NCBI RefSeq assembly: GCF_011089895.1
Contig: NZ_JAANAT010000006.1
Span: 1 to 64,000 of the forward strand
From: Mucilaginibacter inviolabilis
Lineage (GTDB): Bacteria > Bacteroidota > Bacteroidia > Sphingobacteriales > Sphingobacteriaceae
Length of the DNA: 64,000 nucleotides
Direction: 5' to 3'
Of this stretch, positions 45,191-53,751 are shown in pieces. How positions within the stretch are numbered: position 1 is the stretch's first letter; each line of letters opens with the position of its first letter. A program made the position numbers and the translations under genes. Under the pieces are notes generated by a model, which had not been told where the DNA came from, searched no databases, and was given only the letters and a program-made list of their open reading frames with translations.

Positions 45191-45694
45191 ATGAGTAATC
45201 AACAAGAGGAAATATTTTTAACCGTAATTGAACAAAACAAGGGGATCATTTACAAGATCGCCAATTCGTTCAAGAAGGATGAAAATGATAAAAAGGATCT
45301 GGTGCAGGAGATCATCTTCCAGCTTTGGCGAGCCTTCCCCAGTTTTGATGACCGCAGCAAACTGTCTACCTGGATGTACCGTGTTGCGCTCAATGTGGGT
45401 ATCAGCTCTTACCGGAAGGAGAAAAAGAAAAATGACGTGATCGTTCCGCTGTCCGAAACGATGATAGATTTTAGTGATGAAGCAGAGACATCGCCCGAAA
45501 CAGATCTTAGCCTCCTCCAGCAGTTTATTAATGAATTGAAGGAGCTGGACAGGGCTCTGATGCTGCTTTATCTGGAAGAAAAAAGCGGCAAGGAAATAGC
45601 CGAAATACTGGGCTTGTCTGAAGCGAACGTACGCACCAAAACCAACCGCATTAAAGAACAATTAAAACAAAAATTTTCAAAAATTAACGCTTAA
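45191..45694 (+). CDS. ECF RNA polymerase sigma factor (second)
   Basis: A 167-residue sigma factor: region 2 about 10-80 (IYKIANSFKKDENDKKDLVQ, EIIFQLWRAFPSF), linker with the Asp/Glu-rich stretch MIDFSDEAETSPETD, and region 4 about 110-160 (LKELDRALMLLYLEEKSGKE, IAEILGLSEANVRTKTNRIK). It belongs to a different subgroup from the FecR-linked sigma. The next gene, 4 bp downstream, encodes a membrane protein that may be its anti-sigma factor. It is divergent from the LA_2272-type gene and is a second candidate to read the AGGGTAAA-N11-GTGTYAT motif. Confidence 0.92.
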   Translation: MSNQQEEIFLTVIEQNKGIIYKIANSFKKDENDKKDLVQEIIFQLWRAFPSFDDRSKLSTWMYRVALNVGISSYRKEKKKNDVIVPLSETMIDFSDEAETSPETDLSLLQQFINELKELDRALMLLYLEEKSGKEIAEILGLSEANVRTKTNRIKEQLKQKFSKINA

Positions 45695-45698
45695 TACA

Positions 45699-46364
45699 AT
45701 GGAAGAATCAATGATAAAACAACTGTGGCAGGAGTATGATCAGAAGCTGGAAAAAAGCCTGCAGCTCAATTATAAGATCATCAGGGAAATGCAAACCAAA
45801 AAAATCGAGGACCATATCAACTCGTTCCGCCGCAACCAGCTTTTTGGTGTGGTGATTGGTATATTATTTACCGTTTTTCTGGTGTTCCTGGTGGTTAATA
45901 GTTTAAACAATATTTATTTCGCTATCTCCATCGGTCTTATTGCCCTGTTCAATATTTTCGCTGTAGCCGCCTATATCAGGCATTTGGCTATGTTAGAGCA
46001 GGTAAGTATTACAGATTCCATTACCCATACGCAGGAAAAGCTGGCGGCTATACAAAGCTCCTTTAATATGGTAGGCCGGATAATGGTATTGCAAACCCCT
46101 TTTTGGTGCACGTTTTGGTACAGCCAGCAACTGGTTGACCATGGGGGTGTAACATTTTGGACCATCAATCTTACTGTACTTGCTTTGTTTACTATACTGT
46201 CTGTTTATTTATTCAGAACCCTTACCTATAAAAACATCCACCGCAGATGGGTCAGAAGTTTTATTGAAAGTTTCGGAGGCAAAAAGATCATCAAAGCCAT
46301 GGAGTTTTTGAAAGAGATAGAGGATTATAAAGCGGAGGATGGAGAATCGGGAATCAAGAGATAA
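45699..46364 (+). CDS. Multi-pass membrane protein, putative anti-sigma partner
   Basis: A 221-residue protein with a charged cytoplasmic N-terminus (1-47) and four hydrophobic segments (FGVVIGILFTVFLVFLVV, IYFAISIGLIALFNIFAVAA, VLQTPFWCTFWYSQ, FWTINLTVLALFTILSVYLF). It follows the sigma gene by 4 bp, so the two are coupled; proteins in this position in Bacteroidota are common but poorly described. No known anti-sigma motif is visible, so the role rests on context. The last seven residues (GESGIKR) are encoded by repeat element B, which therefore set the present C-terminus. Confidence 0.75.
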   Translation: MEESMIKQLWQEYDQKLEKSLQLNYKIIREMQTKKIEDHINSFRRNQLFGVVIGILFTVFLVFLVVNSLNNIYFAISIGLIALFNIFAVAAYIRHLAMLEQVSITDSITHTQEKLAAIQSSFNMVGRIMVLQTPFWCTFWYSQQLVDHGGVTFWTINLTVLALFTILSVYLFRTLTYKNIHRRWVRSFIESFGGKKIIKAMEFLKEIEDYKAEDGESGIKR

Positions 46365-46460
46365 GAATCAAGTAAAAAAAGGAAATACGATTAGCGGAGT
46401 TAAATATTTCCTAAATTGCTGGATATTTTCTTAACTCTTGATTCTTGTCTCTTGACTCTC
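46343..46460. repeat. Inverted-repeat element B
   Basis: Arms GAATCAAGAGATAAGAATCA (from 46351) and TTGATTCTTGTCTCTTGACT (from 46438) are near-complementary, about 65 bp apart. The left arm holds the end of the sigma-partner gene and the right arm holds the start of the DUF488 gene. It is the same family as element A. Confidence 0.7.
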
Positions 46461-46805
46461 AACATAAAACGCATATATAACCCGGCCGACAAAGCAGATG
46501 GCTTGCGCATACTGGTCGACCGGTTATGGCCCCGCGGTGTAACTAAAGAACGGGCTCAGGTTGACCGTTGGATGAAAGATATAGCCCCATCAACAGAACT
46601 GCGTAAACAGTTTCATGCCAATCCGCAAAATTGGGCCGAATTTCAGCATAACTATATCACCGAACTGCAACAATCAAAAGGAGCAGTTAACGAATTGATC
46701 GAACTGATAAAAACACATGAAACGGTCACACTACTCTATTCTGTTCATGACGAACAGCAAAATCATGCGGTGTTGTTGCGGGAGTTTTTGCTGGCATTCT
46801 TATAA
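46452..46805 (+). CDS. DUF488 family protein
   Basis: The frame opens at 46416 but no ATG exists; the most family-like start is the TTG at 46452, giving 117 residues beginning (M)TLNIKRIYNPADKADGLRI. The DUF488 signature follows: LVDRLWPRGVTKE near 20 and DIAPSTELRKQF near 42, then LLYSVHDEQQNHAVLLREFL at the end. Length is normal for the family. The function of DUF488 proteins is unknown. The native start region appears to have been replaced by repeat element B, so expression may be weak or depend on read-through from the upstream pair. Confidence 0.8.
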   Translation: MTLNIKRIYNPADKADGLRILVDRLWPRGVTKERAQVDRWMKDIAPSTELRKQFHANPQNWAEFQHNYITELQQSKGAVNELIELIKTHETVTLLYSVHDEQQNHAVLLREFLLAFL

Positions 46806-46848
46806 CCAGACTTACGAAGTTTTAAAAACTTCGTAAGTCTGGTTATAA
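46800..46848. terminator. Long perfect palindrome at DUF488 stop
   Basis: Arms of 24 bp (starting TTATAACCAGACTTACGAAG) are perfectly complementary around a single A. The first bases are the stop codon region of the DUF488 gene. It can serve as a terminator between this gene and the convergent ClC gene. The core ACTTACGAAGTTTT occurs widely as an interspersed hairpin in this clade. Confidence 0.75.
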
Positions 46849-46852
46849 GAGG

Positions 46853-46924
46853 TGTCATGCTGAGCGCCGTCGAAGCATGGTGGGCAGGCCTCTACGCTCG
46901 CTCTTCGACAAGCTCAGAGTGACA
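46853..46924. repeat. Palindromic interspersed repeat (TGTCATGCTGAGC type), second copy
   Basis: TGTCATGCTGAGCGCCGTCG at one end and TCGACAAGCTCAGAGTGACA at the other, closely matching the copy at 43748-43822, including the interior CATGGTGG-AGGCCTCT. Confidence 0.85.
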
Positions 46925-46969
46925 GCCCCGTCCTGAGTCCATGTTCTTTAGAGCCTTCTCTTCCGATAG

Positions 46970-48856
46970 TTATCTGGATGGAGAGCTGGATGAGGTCTTC
47001 CTCCCCTTCACCAACATTTTCATGCGCTGCCGTTTAAGCGATATTTTCACGTAAGGCTGCTGGGTTTTATCGGTCTCCATTTTAAACGCCGAAATAATGT
47101 CCCGATAGGATAATATGCCGGTAACCCGGTTATCAGTGGCAGATAATACCGGCAATACCTCTACGTCAGTTTTCGACATCATTTCCATAGCATAACGCAG
47201 CGTATCGGTGCTTTTAACAGAAGCCCAGGACTCTTTTTTAAGCATACCCTGTAATGGCGAAGTCGGATCAAGGTTTGTACTATAAATATCTGTAAGCTTT
47301 AAGGTGCCGTTAAATTCGCCATCGTTATTTACTACAATGAGGTAATTGTCATGGATATTATGGGTACTTGCCCAGGCGCGTAAATCAGCTATGCTGTTAT
47401 TGAGGTTGATAACCGTTGCTTCGTTGCTGATCACCTGCGAAACCACCATTTTTTGCAGCAGATCGGGTTCAAAAGAATCCGGCGTAAAAATGCCACGACG
47501 GGCTATCTTTTCTGTCATGATGGTGTTCTCCATCAGGAAAAACGAAACCATGTAAGCAGCCGTACAAGCACCCAGCAAAGGCAGCAACGCGTGCGACTGC
47601 ATAGTAGCTTCCAGCGCGAAGGTAATACTGGTTAAATACGCCCGCGAAGCTCCTGCGAACATCGCCGACATACCGATCAGCGCAGCCATCGGGATGCTGA
47701 TACCCGAGTTGGGGAACACCAGTAAAATAAGTGTGCCTGTTAACGCCCCGGCAGCACCACCCATTGTGAGTAATGGTGCCAGAGTACCACCGGAGGTGCC
47801 GCTGCCCAACGCAATTGCCCAGGACAAAAATTTCAGGAACAACAGGTTGCAGATAATGATCAGCGGCCATTTGCCCGATAGTAAACCGGTAATATTATCA
47901 TACCCTACCCCCAGTGTATGCGGCGCGAAGAAACCGATAACACCCACTGCAAGGCCTCCTATAGCAGGCCACCAGATCCAGTGGATAGGCAGTTTCTCAA
48001 AATTGTCCTCAATAACGTATACAATTTTGGTAATACCTAATGACAAGAAGCCAATGATGATGCCCATAAAGCTGTAAATGCCCAAGGCCAGATTTGATGG
48101 CGTTGGCAAATCTGGCATTGGGAATACCGGGCCCGACTCGAACAGCAGATGATGCCCCGCCGCGCCGGTGATACAGGCTAAAGCTACAGGCAGGATAGCT
48201 TTCGGCGAAAACTCAAACAACAACAACTCAATAGCCAAAAACACCGCCGCTATAGGCGTACCAAATATGGCCGACATGCCAGCCGTGGCCCCCGAAGCCA
48301 GGATGATCTTCCGCTCGTTAGCGGTTATCCGGAATAACTGTCCCAGCGTCGATCCTAAAGCACCTCCCGTTGCTATTATAGGTCCCTCGGCACCAAACGG
48401 TCCGCCGGTACCAATGGCAATAGCCGACGACACCGGCTTTAAAAAAGTAATAGCCGGGTTAATATTACTTTCGTTCACCAGGATCTGCTCCATAGCCTCC
48501 GGGATACCATGCCCCCGGATAGCTTTTGAGCCATAAAAAGCCATAATACCTACCAATACTCCACCAATGGCCGGGATAACAATAACCCATGGCCCCAAAT
48601 GGTTACCAGCCGGCGAATGAAAACCCAAGCTAAACGAACCATAAAAAGAAATATTGGTAACCAGGTTTATCAAATAGATCAAAACCTTGGCGATAAGACT
48701 GATAGCGATAGCCACCGTTACCGATAAACAGGAAATAAACAGGAGTCGCTTTTTTTGGATGATACCGTTTCCAGAATTGGATGGGTTCTCCATATAATTT
48801 AACGCGGGTGATATGGGTATCCCGGTTTTACCTGTTTCTTTTTTTAATGGTTCCAT
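46970..48856 (-). CDS. ClC family chloride channel/transporter with CBS domains
   Basis: A 628-residue membrane protein. ClC signatures: GHGIPEAMEQIL near 115 (GSGIP type), GTGGPFGAEGPIIATGGALG near 148 with the gating glutamate in GAEGP, and SGTSGGTLAPLLTMGGAAGA near 350 (GxFxP region). Residues about 465-590 form two CBS domains (SYRDIISAFKME at the end), which bind adenine nucleotides and regulate transport. It exchanges chloride for protons or conducts chloride. It is divergent from an FNR-like regulator, and a second ClC gene lies beyond that regulator, so the pair may be regulated together. Confidence 0.93.
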   Translation of the reverse strand: MEPLKKETGKTGIPISPALNYMENPSNSGNGIIQKKRLLFISCLSVTVAIAISLIAKVLIYLINLVTNISFYGSFSLGFHSPAGNHLGPWVIVIPAIGGVLVGIMAFYGSKAIRGHGIPEAMEQILVNESNINPAITFLKPVSSAIAIGTGGPFGAEGPIIATGGALGSTLGQLFRITANERKIILASGATAGMSAIFGTPIAAVFLAIELLLFEFSPKAILPVALACITGAAGHHLLFESGPVFPMPDLPTPSNLALGIYSFMGIIIGFLSLGITKIVYVIEDNFEKLPIHWIWWPAIGGLAVGVIGFFAPHTLGVGYDNITGLLSGKWPLIIICNLLFLKFLSWAIALGSGTSGGTLAPLLTMGGAAGALTGTLILLVFPNSGISIPMAALIGMSAMFAGASRAYLTSITFALEATMQSHALLPLLGACTAAYMVSFFLMENTIMTEKIARRGIFTPDSFEPDLLQKMVVSQVISNEATVINLNNSIADLRAWASTHNIHDNYLIVVNNDGEFNGTLKLTDIYSTNLDPTSPLQGMLKKESWASVKSTDTLRYAMEMMSKTDVEVLPVLSATDNRVTGILSYRDIISAFKMETDKTQQPYVKISLKRQRMKMLVKGRKTSSSSPSR

Positions 48857-49009
48857 TTTTACAATGCCGGCAATTAATTGTTAAGACCAGCTTTTCGAGA
48901 TACAAAATTAGAGTTTTTTAATTATAAATATTGCTTAAACAATATAAATAAATAATAATTTTTATATTTTTACATTAATTACATTATAAAGGCAATAAAA
49001 ATCACCCTG

Positions 49010-49025
49010 GCGTTTAATTTAACGC
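49010..49025. promoter_or_regulatory. Dyad between ClC and FNR-like genes
   Basis: GCGTTTAATTTAACGC is an inverted repeat with 5-bp arms (GCGTT/AACGC) 38 bp before the regulator start and about 150 bp before the ClC start. It could be an operator for the regulator, but does not match the TTGAT-N4-ATCAA FNR consensus. Confidence 0.3.
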
Positions 49026-49063
49026 TAACCGATTAAATACCTATTATTGCACACGCAACATTT

Positions 49064-49759
49064 ATGACAAAAGCCACCAACACCTGCGATCTGAGTACCT
49101 GCTTTTTGTGTCGCAACAGCCTCAAAGACTGGCTGCCGGCCATTGGCGCCCATAAACAGAATATCACCCTAAAAAAAGGGCAACAGCTGTTTAAGGAAGG
49201 CGACGATGTAAACGGCATATACTTTATGTATCAAGGCGTGGTAAAAGTGCACAAACAATGGGACCAGGAGAAAGACCTGATCCTGCGATTTGCCAAACAA
49301 GGTGATATATTGGGTCATTTAGGTTTGGGCGATACATCCACCTACCCAGTCTCGGCAACAGCTATTGAACCGGGGATTGTTTGTTATGTTAAGATGGATT
49401 TCTTTGAATCATCATTAAATGTAAACAGCCAGCTTACGTACAAGCTCATGAAGTTTTTTGCTAATGAACTGCAGGAGTCGGAAAAACGGATGCGTAACCT
49501 GGCACATATGCCGGTAAAGGAACGCATCGCCCAGGCTTTGCTGTCCCTGCGTAACCAGTTTGGTTTAAATGAAGATGGCTATGTAAATATTGAACTTACC
49601 CGGCAGGATATCTCCTCTTATGCCAGCGTGGTATATGAAACTTTTTTCAAGGTAACACAGGAGTTTATACAAAACAAGCTCATCACCCTGGATGGCAAAA
49701 GCTTTAAACTCCTGAACGAGGATGCCCTGAAAGAAATGACTTTGGGAAGGAAGAGATAG
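49064..49759 (+). CDS. CRP/FNR family transcription regulator with N-terminal Cys cluster
   Basis: A 231-residue protein: cyclic-nucleotide-binding-type beta-roll about 30-145 (KKGQQLFKEGDDVNGIYFMY, FAKQGDILGHLGLGD), a dimer helix, and an HTH about 165-225 (VKERIAQALLSLRNQFG, LTRQDISSYASVVYETFFKV). Three cysteines, Cys8-x4-Cys13-x2-Cys16, precede the roll, similar in place to the iron-sulfur cysteines of FNR. A fourth ligand would be needed from elsewhere. It may sense redox or oxygen. It sits between two ClC genes, one divergent and one 77 bp downstream on the same strand. Confidence 0.9.
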   Translation: MTKATNTCDLSTCFLCRNSLKDWLPAIGAHKQNITLKKGQQLFKEGDDVNGIYFMYQGVVKVHKQWDQEKDLILRFAKQGDILGHLGLGDTSTYPVSATAIEPGIVCYVKMDFFESSLNVNSQLTYKLMKFFANELQESEKRMRNLAHMPVKERIAQALLSLRNQFGLNEDGYVNIELTRQDISSYASVVYETFFKVTQEFIQNKLITLDGKSFKLLNEDALKEMTLGRKR

Positions 49760-49836
49760 CAGCTAGATCTTACTGATTTGAATATCTTAAACGCTTGCTC
49801 CAAATTTATACCTAAATTGCAGCCGGGAGGTTTTCA

Positions 49837-51684
49837 TTGAGTAAATACAGTAAATTAAAACGTTTTCATAACTTTTTTAAGTTTCAGCGCGATTTCAGGG
49901 CCAACAGTGTTCAAAAGGTCAGGAGCTACGAAATAGTGCTGCTCTGGGTGCGCAATTATCTTTCGCACAGCCATTTTCTGATACTATCGGGTATCCTGGT
50001 GGGTTGTACCGCTGGTTTGGCGGGGGTAGTTTTAAAAATGCTGGTGCATTATATCCATTACCTTATTACCTCTAAATTTCAGTTTGAAGAGCAGGTTATT
50101 TTTTATGTAGTATTCCCCTTGCTGGGTATCGTGCTCACCACATTGGTAGTATTATACATTTACCGGGGTAACGATCGTAAAGGTATTCCGGCTATACTGT
50201 ATGAAATTGCGCAGAACTCCAGCCTGGTATCACCGGTAAAAATGTACTCACAGATAGTGCAAAGTGCCATTACGGTAGGTCTGGGTGGTTCAGCTGGTTT
50301 GGAAAGTCCTATTGCGGTGACGGGCTCGGCCATTGGCTCCAACTTTGCCAAAACCTACAAATTAGATTATAAAGACCGCACCTTATTACTAGCTGCAGGT
50401 GCCACAGCGGGTATAGCTTCAGCCTTCAACGCCCCTATTGCAGGTATGATGTTTGCTTTTGAAATATTGCTTACCGGTGTGGTTTTTACTGATTTTATAC
50501 CCCTGGTTGTTGCCGCCGTTTGTGGCAGTTTGGTATCCAGGATCATTTTAAATGAGGAGGCTTTGTTTCAATTTACATCAAGACAGGCTTTTAACTATAA
50601 AAATATACCATTTTATATTGTATTGGGTATTGCCTGTGGTTTGTATGCCCGTTACTTTGTGGTGATATCACAATGGGTGGAGCATCAGTTTAAGCACATT
50701 AAAAGGAGCAGGTTGCAAAAGGCCATCATAGCCGGGTTACTATTATCAATCCTCTGCGTGCTGTTCCCTCCTTTATTTGGCGAAGGTTATTCGACCATTA
50801 AGGTGCTGGCTACCGGGAAGATAGAATCAGTAGTAGCGGTTAGCTTTTTTAAATATTTCACTTTTCATGAGTGGTTTATTTTGTTGTTCCTGGGTTTTAT
50901 TTGCCTTTTAAAAGCCTTTGCCACATCTATCACTATTTATGGTGGTGGTAATGGTGGTAATTTCGCCCCATCGTTATTTGCCGGCGGTACGCTGGGTTAT
51001 TTTATAGCAGTAGTATGCACCCAGATGGGTATCCCGAATGTGCCTACAACCAATATGGTTATTGTGGGAATGGCCGGGGTAATGAGCGGAGTATTATACG
51101 CGCCGCTTACGGCTATATTTCTGATCGCTGAGTCAAGTTCGGGATATGATCTTTTCCTGCCGTTGATGATTGTTTCGGTGGTATCATTTCTCATTGCTAA
51201 ACGATTTTCGGCTATATCTCCCGACTTAAAACAGCTGGCCGAAGAAGGCAAGATATTTACCCGTGAGCACGATCAAAATCTGCTCCTGCTATTGCATACC
51301 CCCGACCTGATTGATCATGATATACAGGAAATCAGCATCTATGCCTCATTTACTGAATTGATTGAACTGATAAGTGTAGGTAAGAAAAACTTTATTGCCG
51401 TAACTAACGATGATCACATACTGGAAGGCATCATCCGGTTAGATGATATCAGACCAGTAATGTTCAATAAGGATATGTATGATGAATTGAACGTACAAAA
51501 AGTAATGGTTACCCCTCCGGCTATTATTAACGCGGAAGATGATGTACGGGAAATTGTCAAAAAATTTGATGAAACCAATACCTGGAACCTGCCGGTGGTT
51601 GATCAGCACAAATTTGTAGGCTTTATATCTAAATCAAGCGTACTGAACCGTTACCGGCAATTGCTTAAGGAATACTCCGGATAA
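49837..51684 (+). CDS. ClC family chloride channel/transporter with CBS domains (second)
   Basis: A 615-residue protein starting at TTG 49837 (no nearer ATG; the following residues are polar before the first helix). ClC motifs: RKGIPAILYEI near 110, GLGGSAGLESPIAVTGSAIG near 146, and IYGGGNGGNFAPSLFAGG near 368. In the second motif the usual EGP reads ESP, but the gating glutamate is kept. Two CBS domains occupy about 475-605 (VMVTPPAIINAEDDVREIVK). It is clearly different from the first ClC (46970-48856), so the two are not a recent duplication. It follows the FNR-like gene by 77 bp and precedes the DUF4202 gene by 15 bp. Confidence 0.92.
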   Translation: MSKYSKLKRFHNFFKFQRDFRANSVQKVRSYEIVLLWVRNYLSHSHFLILSGILVGCTAGLAGVVLKMLVHYIHYLITSKFQFEEQVIFYVVFPLLGIVLTTLVVLYIYRGNDRKGIPAILYEIAQNSSLVSPVKMYSQIVQSAITVGLGGSAGLESPIAVTGSAIGSNFAKTYKLDYKDRTLLLAAGATAGIASAFNAPIAGMMFAFEILLTGVVFTDFIPLVVAAVCGSLVSRIILNEEALFQFTSRQAFNYKNIPFYIVLGIACGLYARYFVVISQWVEHQFKHIKRSRLQKAIIAGLLLSILCVLFPPLFGEGYSTIKVLATGKIESVVAVSFFKYFTFHEWFILLFLGFICLLKAFATSITIYGGGNGGNFAPSLFAGGTLGYFIAVVCTQMGIPNVPTTNMVIVGMAGVMSGVLYAPLTAIFLIAESSSGYDLFLPLMIVSVVSFLIAKRFSAISPDLKQLAEEGKIFTREHDQNLLLLLHTPDLIDHDIQEISIYASFTELIELISVGKKNFIAVTNDDHILEGIIRLDDIRPVMFNKDMYDELNVQKVMVTPPAIINAEDDVREIVKKFDETNTWNLPVVDQHKFVGFISKSSVLNRYRQLLKEYSG

Positions 51685-51699
51685 AAATCAGTTATCACT

Positions 51700-52293
51700 A
51701 TGAATAAACTAAACGCAGCCTTTGAGCAATTTGATGCCTACAACCAGAACGATCCAAATACTTTTGCCTGGGAGGGCAAAAGCTATCCGCAGGAATACTT
51801 TCTGGCTATTGAACTGTACAACTGGGTAAATAAATTAAATGCTGATGCCAGTGAAGAGTTGTTACTTGCTTCCAGGAGTCAGCATATCGGTCGCTGGGAA
51901 ATACCGCGCAATACTTATCCGGAAGGCCGGGAAGCCTATTTAAAATGGCGCAAGGATCTGGCTTTGTATCATGCCGAGAAAACAGCTGCCATTATGGAAA
52001 ATGTGGGTTACACCACAGAGCAAATTGCCAGGGTGCGGCAGGTCCTGCTCAAGCAGAAGATCAAGGTTGACCATGACGTGCAAACCATGGAAAACGCGCT
52101 CTGCCTGGTTTTCCTGCAATTTCAATACGAGGATTTTCACCCCAAATATGAGGCTGATAAAGTGATCAATATCCTCAAAAAATCGCTGTTAAAAATGGAT
52201 GCACACGGTCATCAATTTGCATTAATGCTAAATTATTCCGATCAGGGTTTACATTATATACAGGAGGCCTTGAAGCTGATCAACGGCAATTGA
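51700..52293 (+). CDS. DUF4202 family protein
   Basis: A 197-residue soluble protein with family motifs: FDAYNQNDPNTFAWEGKSYP near 11, LASRSQHIGRWEIPRNTYPE near 64, and DVQTMENALCLVFLQFQYED near 127. The His-rich HIGRW and the DVQTxEDxxCLVFL block look like metal- or phosphate-binding sites, but the biochemical role of DUF4202 is not known. It lies 15 bp after the second ClC gene and is probably cotranscribed. Its stop is immediately next to the stop of the convergent protease gene, with no bases between. Confidence 0.88.
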   Translation: MNKLNAAFEQFDAYNQNDPNTFAWEGKSYPQEYFLAIELYNWVNKLNADASEELLLASRSQHIGRWEIPRNTYPEGREAYLKWRKDLALYHAEKTAAIMENVGYTTEQIARVRQVLLKQKIKVDHDVQTMENALCLVFLQFQYEDFHPKYEADKVINILKKSLLKMDAHGHQFALMLNYSDQGLHYIQEALKLINGN

Positions 52294-53589
52294 TTACTTC
52301 GTTGGTTCTTTTCTGTCACCAAATGAAACGGATGAATTTACAAAGTTGATAGTCATATGGGTAAACTGAGTAAACATATCCTGCCCTATATTGCCATTAT
52401 AATATTGATCGCTAACTTGTGTGGTCTCTAAACTTATCTGTACGTTATTGAATACGGCCTGCTTTTTATCAACAGCAAAAACCAATTGCGGCATCTTTAG
52501 GGATTTCATTTTCCTTGCACCGCCGGCACCACCCAAACGCAGGCTATCCTGTTTGGCAGTAGCATCCAGTTTGGTCTTAAATTGTTTATAAAAATTATCA
52601 CTAAATAAAGTTACCTGGGCACCGGTATCAAATGTAAAAGGCAATGGCTGATCCTGATAGTCCATATATATAACAGGCTGCAGCAGATCAAGCGCTAAAT
52701 TATGCCGAACTGGTCTTTTGTCAGCCACTAAAGGTATCTGCATAGTGTCTTTATTAATGGTTATTTCTTCCAATGCTTTAATAATAGGTAAGCCAATAAT
52801 GCCGTTTATTTTATAGGCTCCACCCGCAAAACTTAATGCGCTATCCGGAAATATCAGGAACAACGCATTATTAATTTGCACTTTACCTATATATAATTGT
52901 TTGGCTATGCCTAAGTTTACTTTGCTGCTTACACCGTTCATACCACCTTCAATGCGTACTTCGGAGTTTTTAATAACATCCAAATTCAGTTTTTTTGCAT
53001 AGGTAGCGGTTATGGTTGATATATTGGCGCCGGTATCAAAAATAAACAGATAACTGCTATCCTGTTGTTGTACGGGTATATTCCACAAACCGGCCATATC
53101 TTTTTTTACCGGGATAGCCGATGAAGCATGTTTTTGCACCTGCTGAGCAGGAGCAGCTGCAAGTGCGGCCCATATTTTGTTTTCGTCCAACTGATCGGTT
53201 AGTTCGCTCGTGCTAAACCAGGTACGGTAATCTTTAACCAATTGTTCGGCAGCTATATGAGCCTCTTTATAATTATTTAATTTAACATAGTTATCATAAG
53301 CAATACGATGCAGGTAAAATTGCAATTTACTGTCGCCTGCCGCTATTTTAACGGTAAATATTTTTTTGAGGAGCAAATTGGAAACCTCGGGTTGATTAAA
53401 CGCGTTGGTCAAAATCGCTTTATAAAGTAGCTTGTCATTTGTCGATAGATTAATCGTGGATAAAACCTGCTCTAATTGCGTATATTGTTTGGTGTATACT
53501 AATTCATTAAGCTGCTTTATCTGGGCAGATGCCGGCAATTGAAAAGTAAGTACGATAGCTATGAATATTAAAAGGTATATTGTTTTCAT
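52294..53589 (-). CDS. Secreted retropepsin-like aspartyl protease
   Basis: A 431-residue protein with a signal peptide (about 1-22). It has two aspartyl-protease active-site motifs, FDTGANISTITATYAKKL near 197 and FDTGAQVTLFSDNFYKQF near 325, each followed by hydrophobic-hydrophobic-Gly segments (INGIIGLPIIKALEE near 275; YNGNIGQDMFTQFTHM near 400). So two retropepsin-like lobes are fused in one chain. Residues 25-170 are helical and TPR-like. It should act in the periplasm or outside. Single gene; convergent with DUF4202. Confidence 0.87.
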   Translation of the reverse strand: MKTIYLLIFIAIVLTFQLPASAQIKQLNELVYTKQYTQLEQVLSTINLSTNDKLLYKAILTNAFNQPEVSNLLLKKIFTVKIAAGDSKLQFYLHRIAYDNYVKLNNYKEAHIAAEQLVKDYRTWFSTSELTDQLDENKIWAALAAAPAQQVQKHASSAIPVKKDMAGLWNIPVQQQDSSYLFIFDTGANISTITATYAKKLNLDVIKNSEVRIEGGMNGVSSKVNLGIAKQLYIGKVQINNALFLIFPDSALSFAGGAYKINGIIGLPIIKALEEITINKDTMQIPLVADKRPVRHNLALDLLQPVIYMDYQDQPLPFTFDTGAQVTLFSDNFYKQFKTKLDATAKQDSLRLGGAGGARKMKSLKMPQLVFAVDKKQAVFNNVQISLETTQVSDQYYNGNIGQDMFTQFTHMTINFVNSSVSFGDRKEPTK

Positions 53590-53751
53590 GAAACGGTATG
53601 TATTGTTAAGATATTTTCGACCGGATTTTGTTACAAGTCATTGTTTTATATAGATGATGAACTTTTGTAAAAAAGAGCAGACATTTTATAACCATGCGCT
53701 TTATAAACAAACAATTAGGTTGTTCAACCCTTTATTGATAAATTAACAAAC

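Noticed and set aside
45218..45661. 147-codon frame antisense to the second ECF sigma
   Set aside because: Fully overlapped by the sigma gene, whose motifs are intact.
47469..48536. Long frames opposite or out of phase with the ClC gene (47469-47870, 47694-48077, 48168-48536)
   Set aside because: Shadows produced by the ClC sequence; the ClC frame carries all family motifs.
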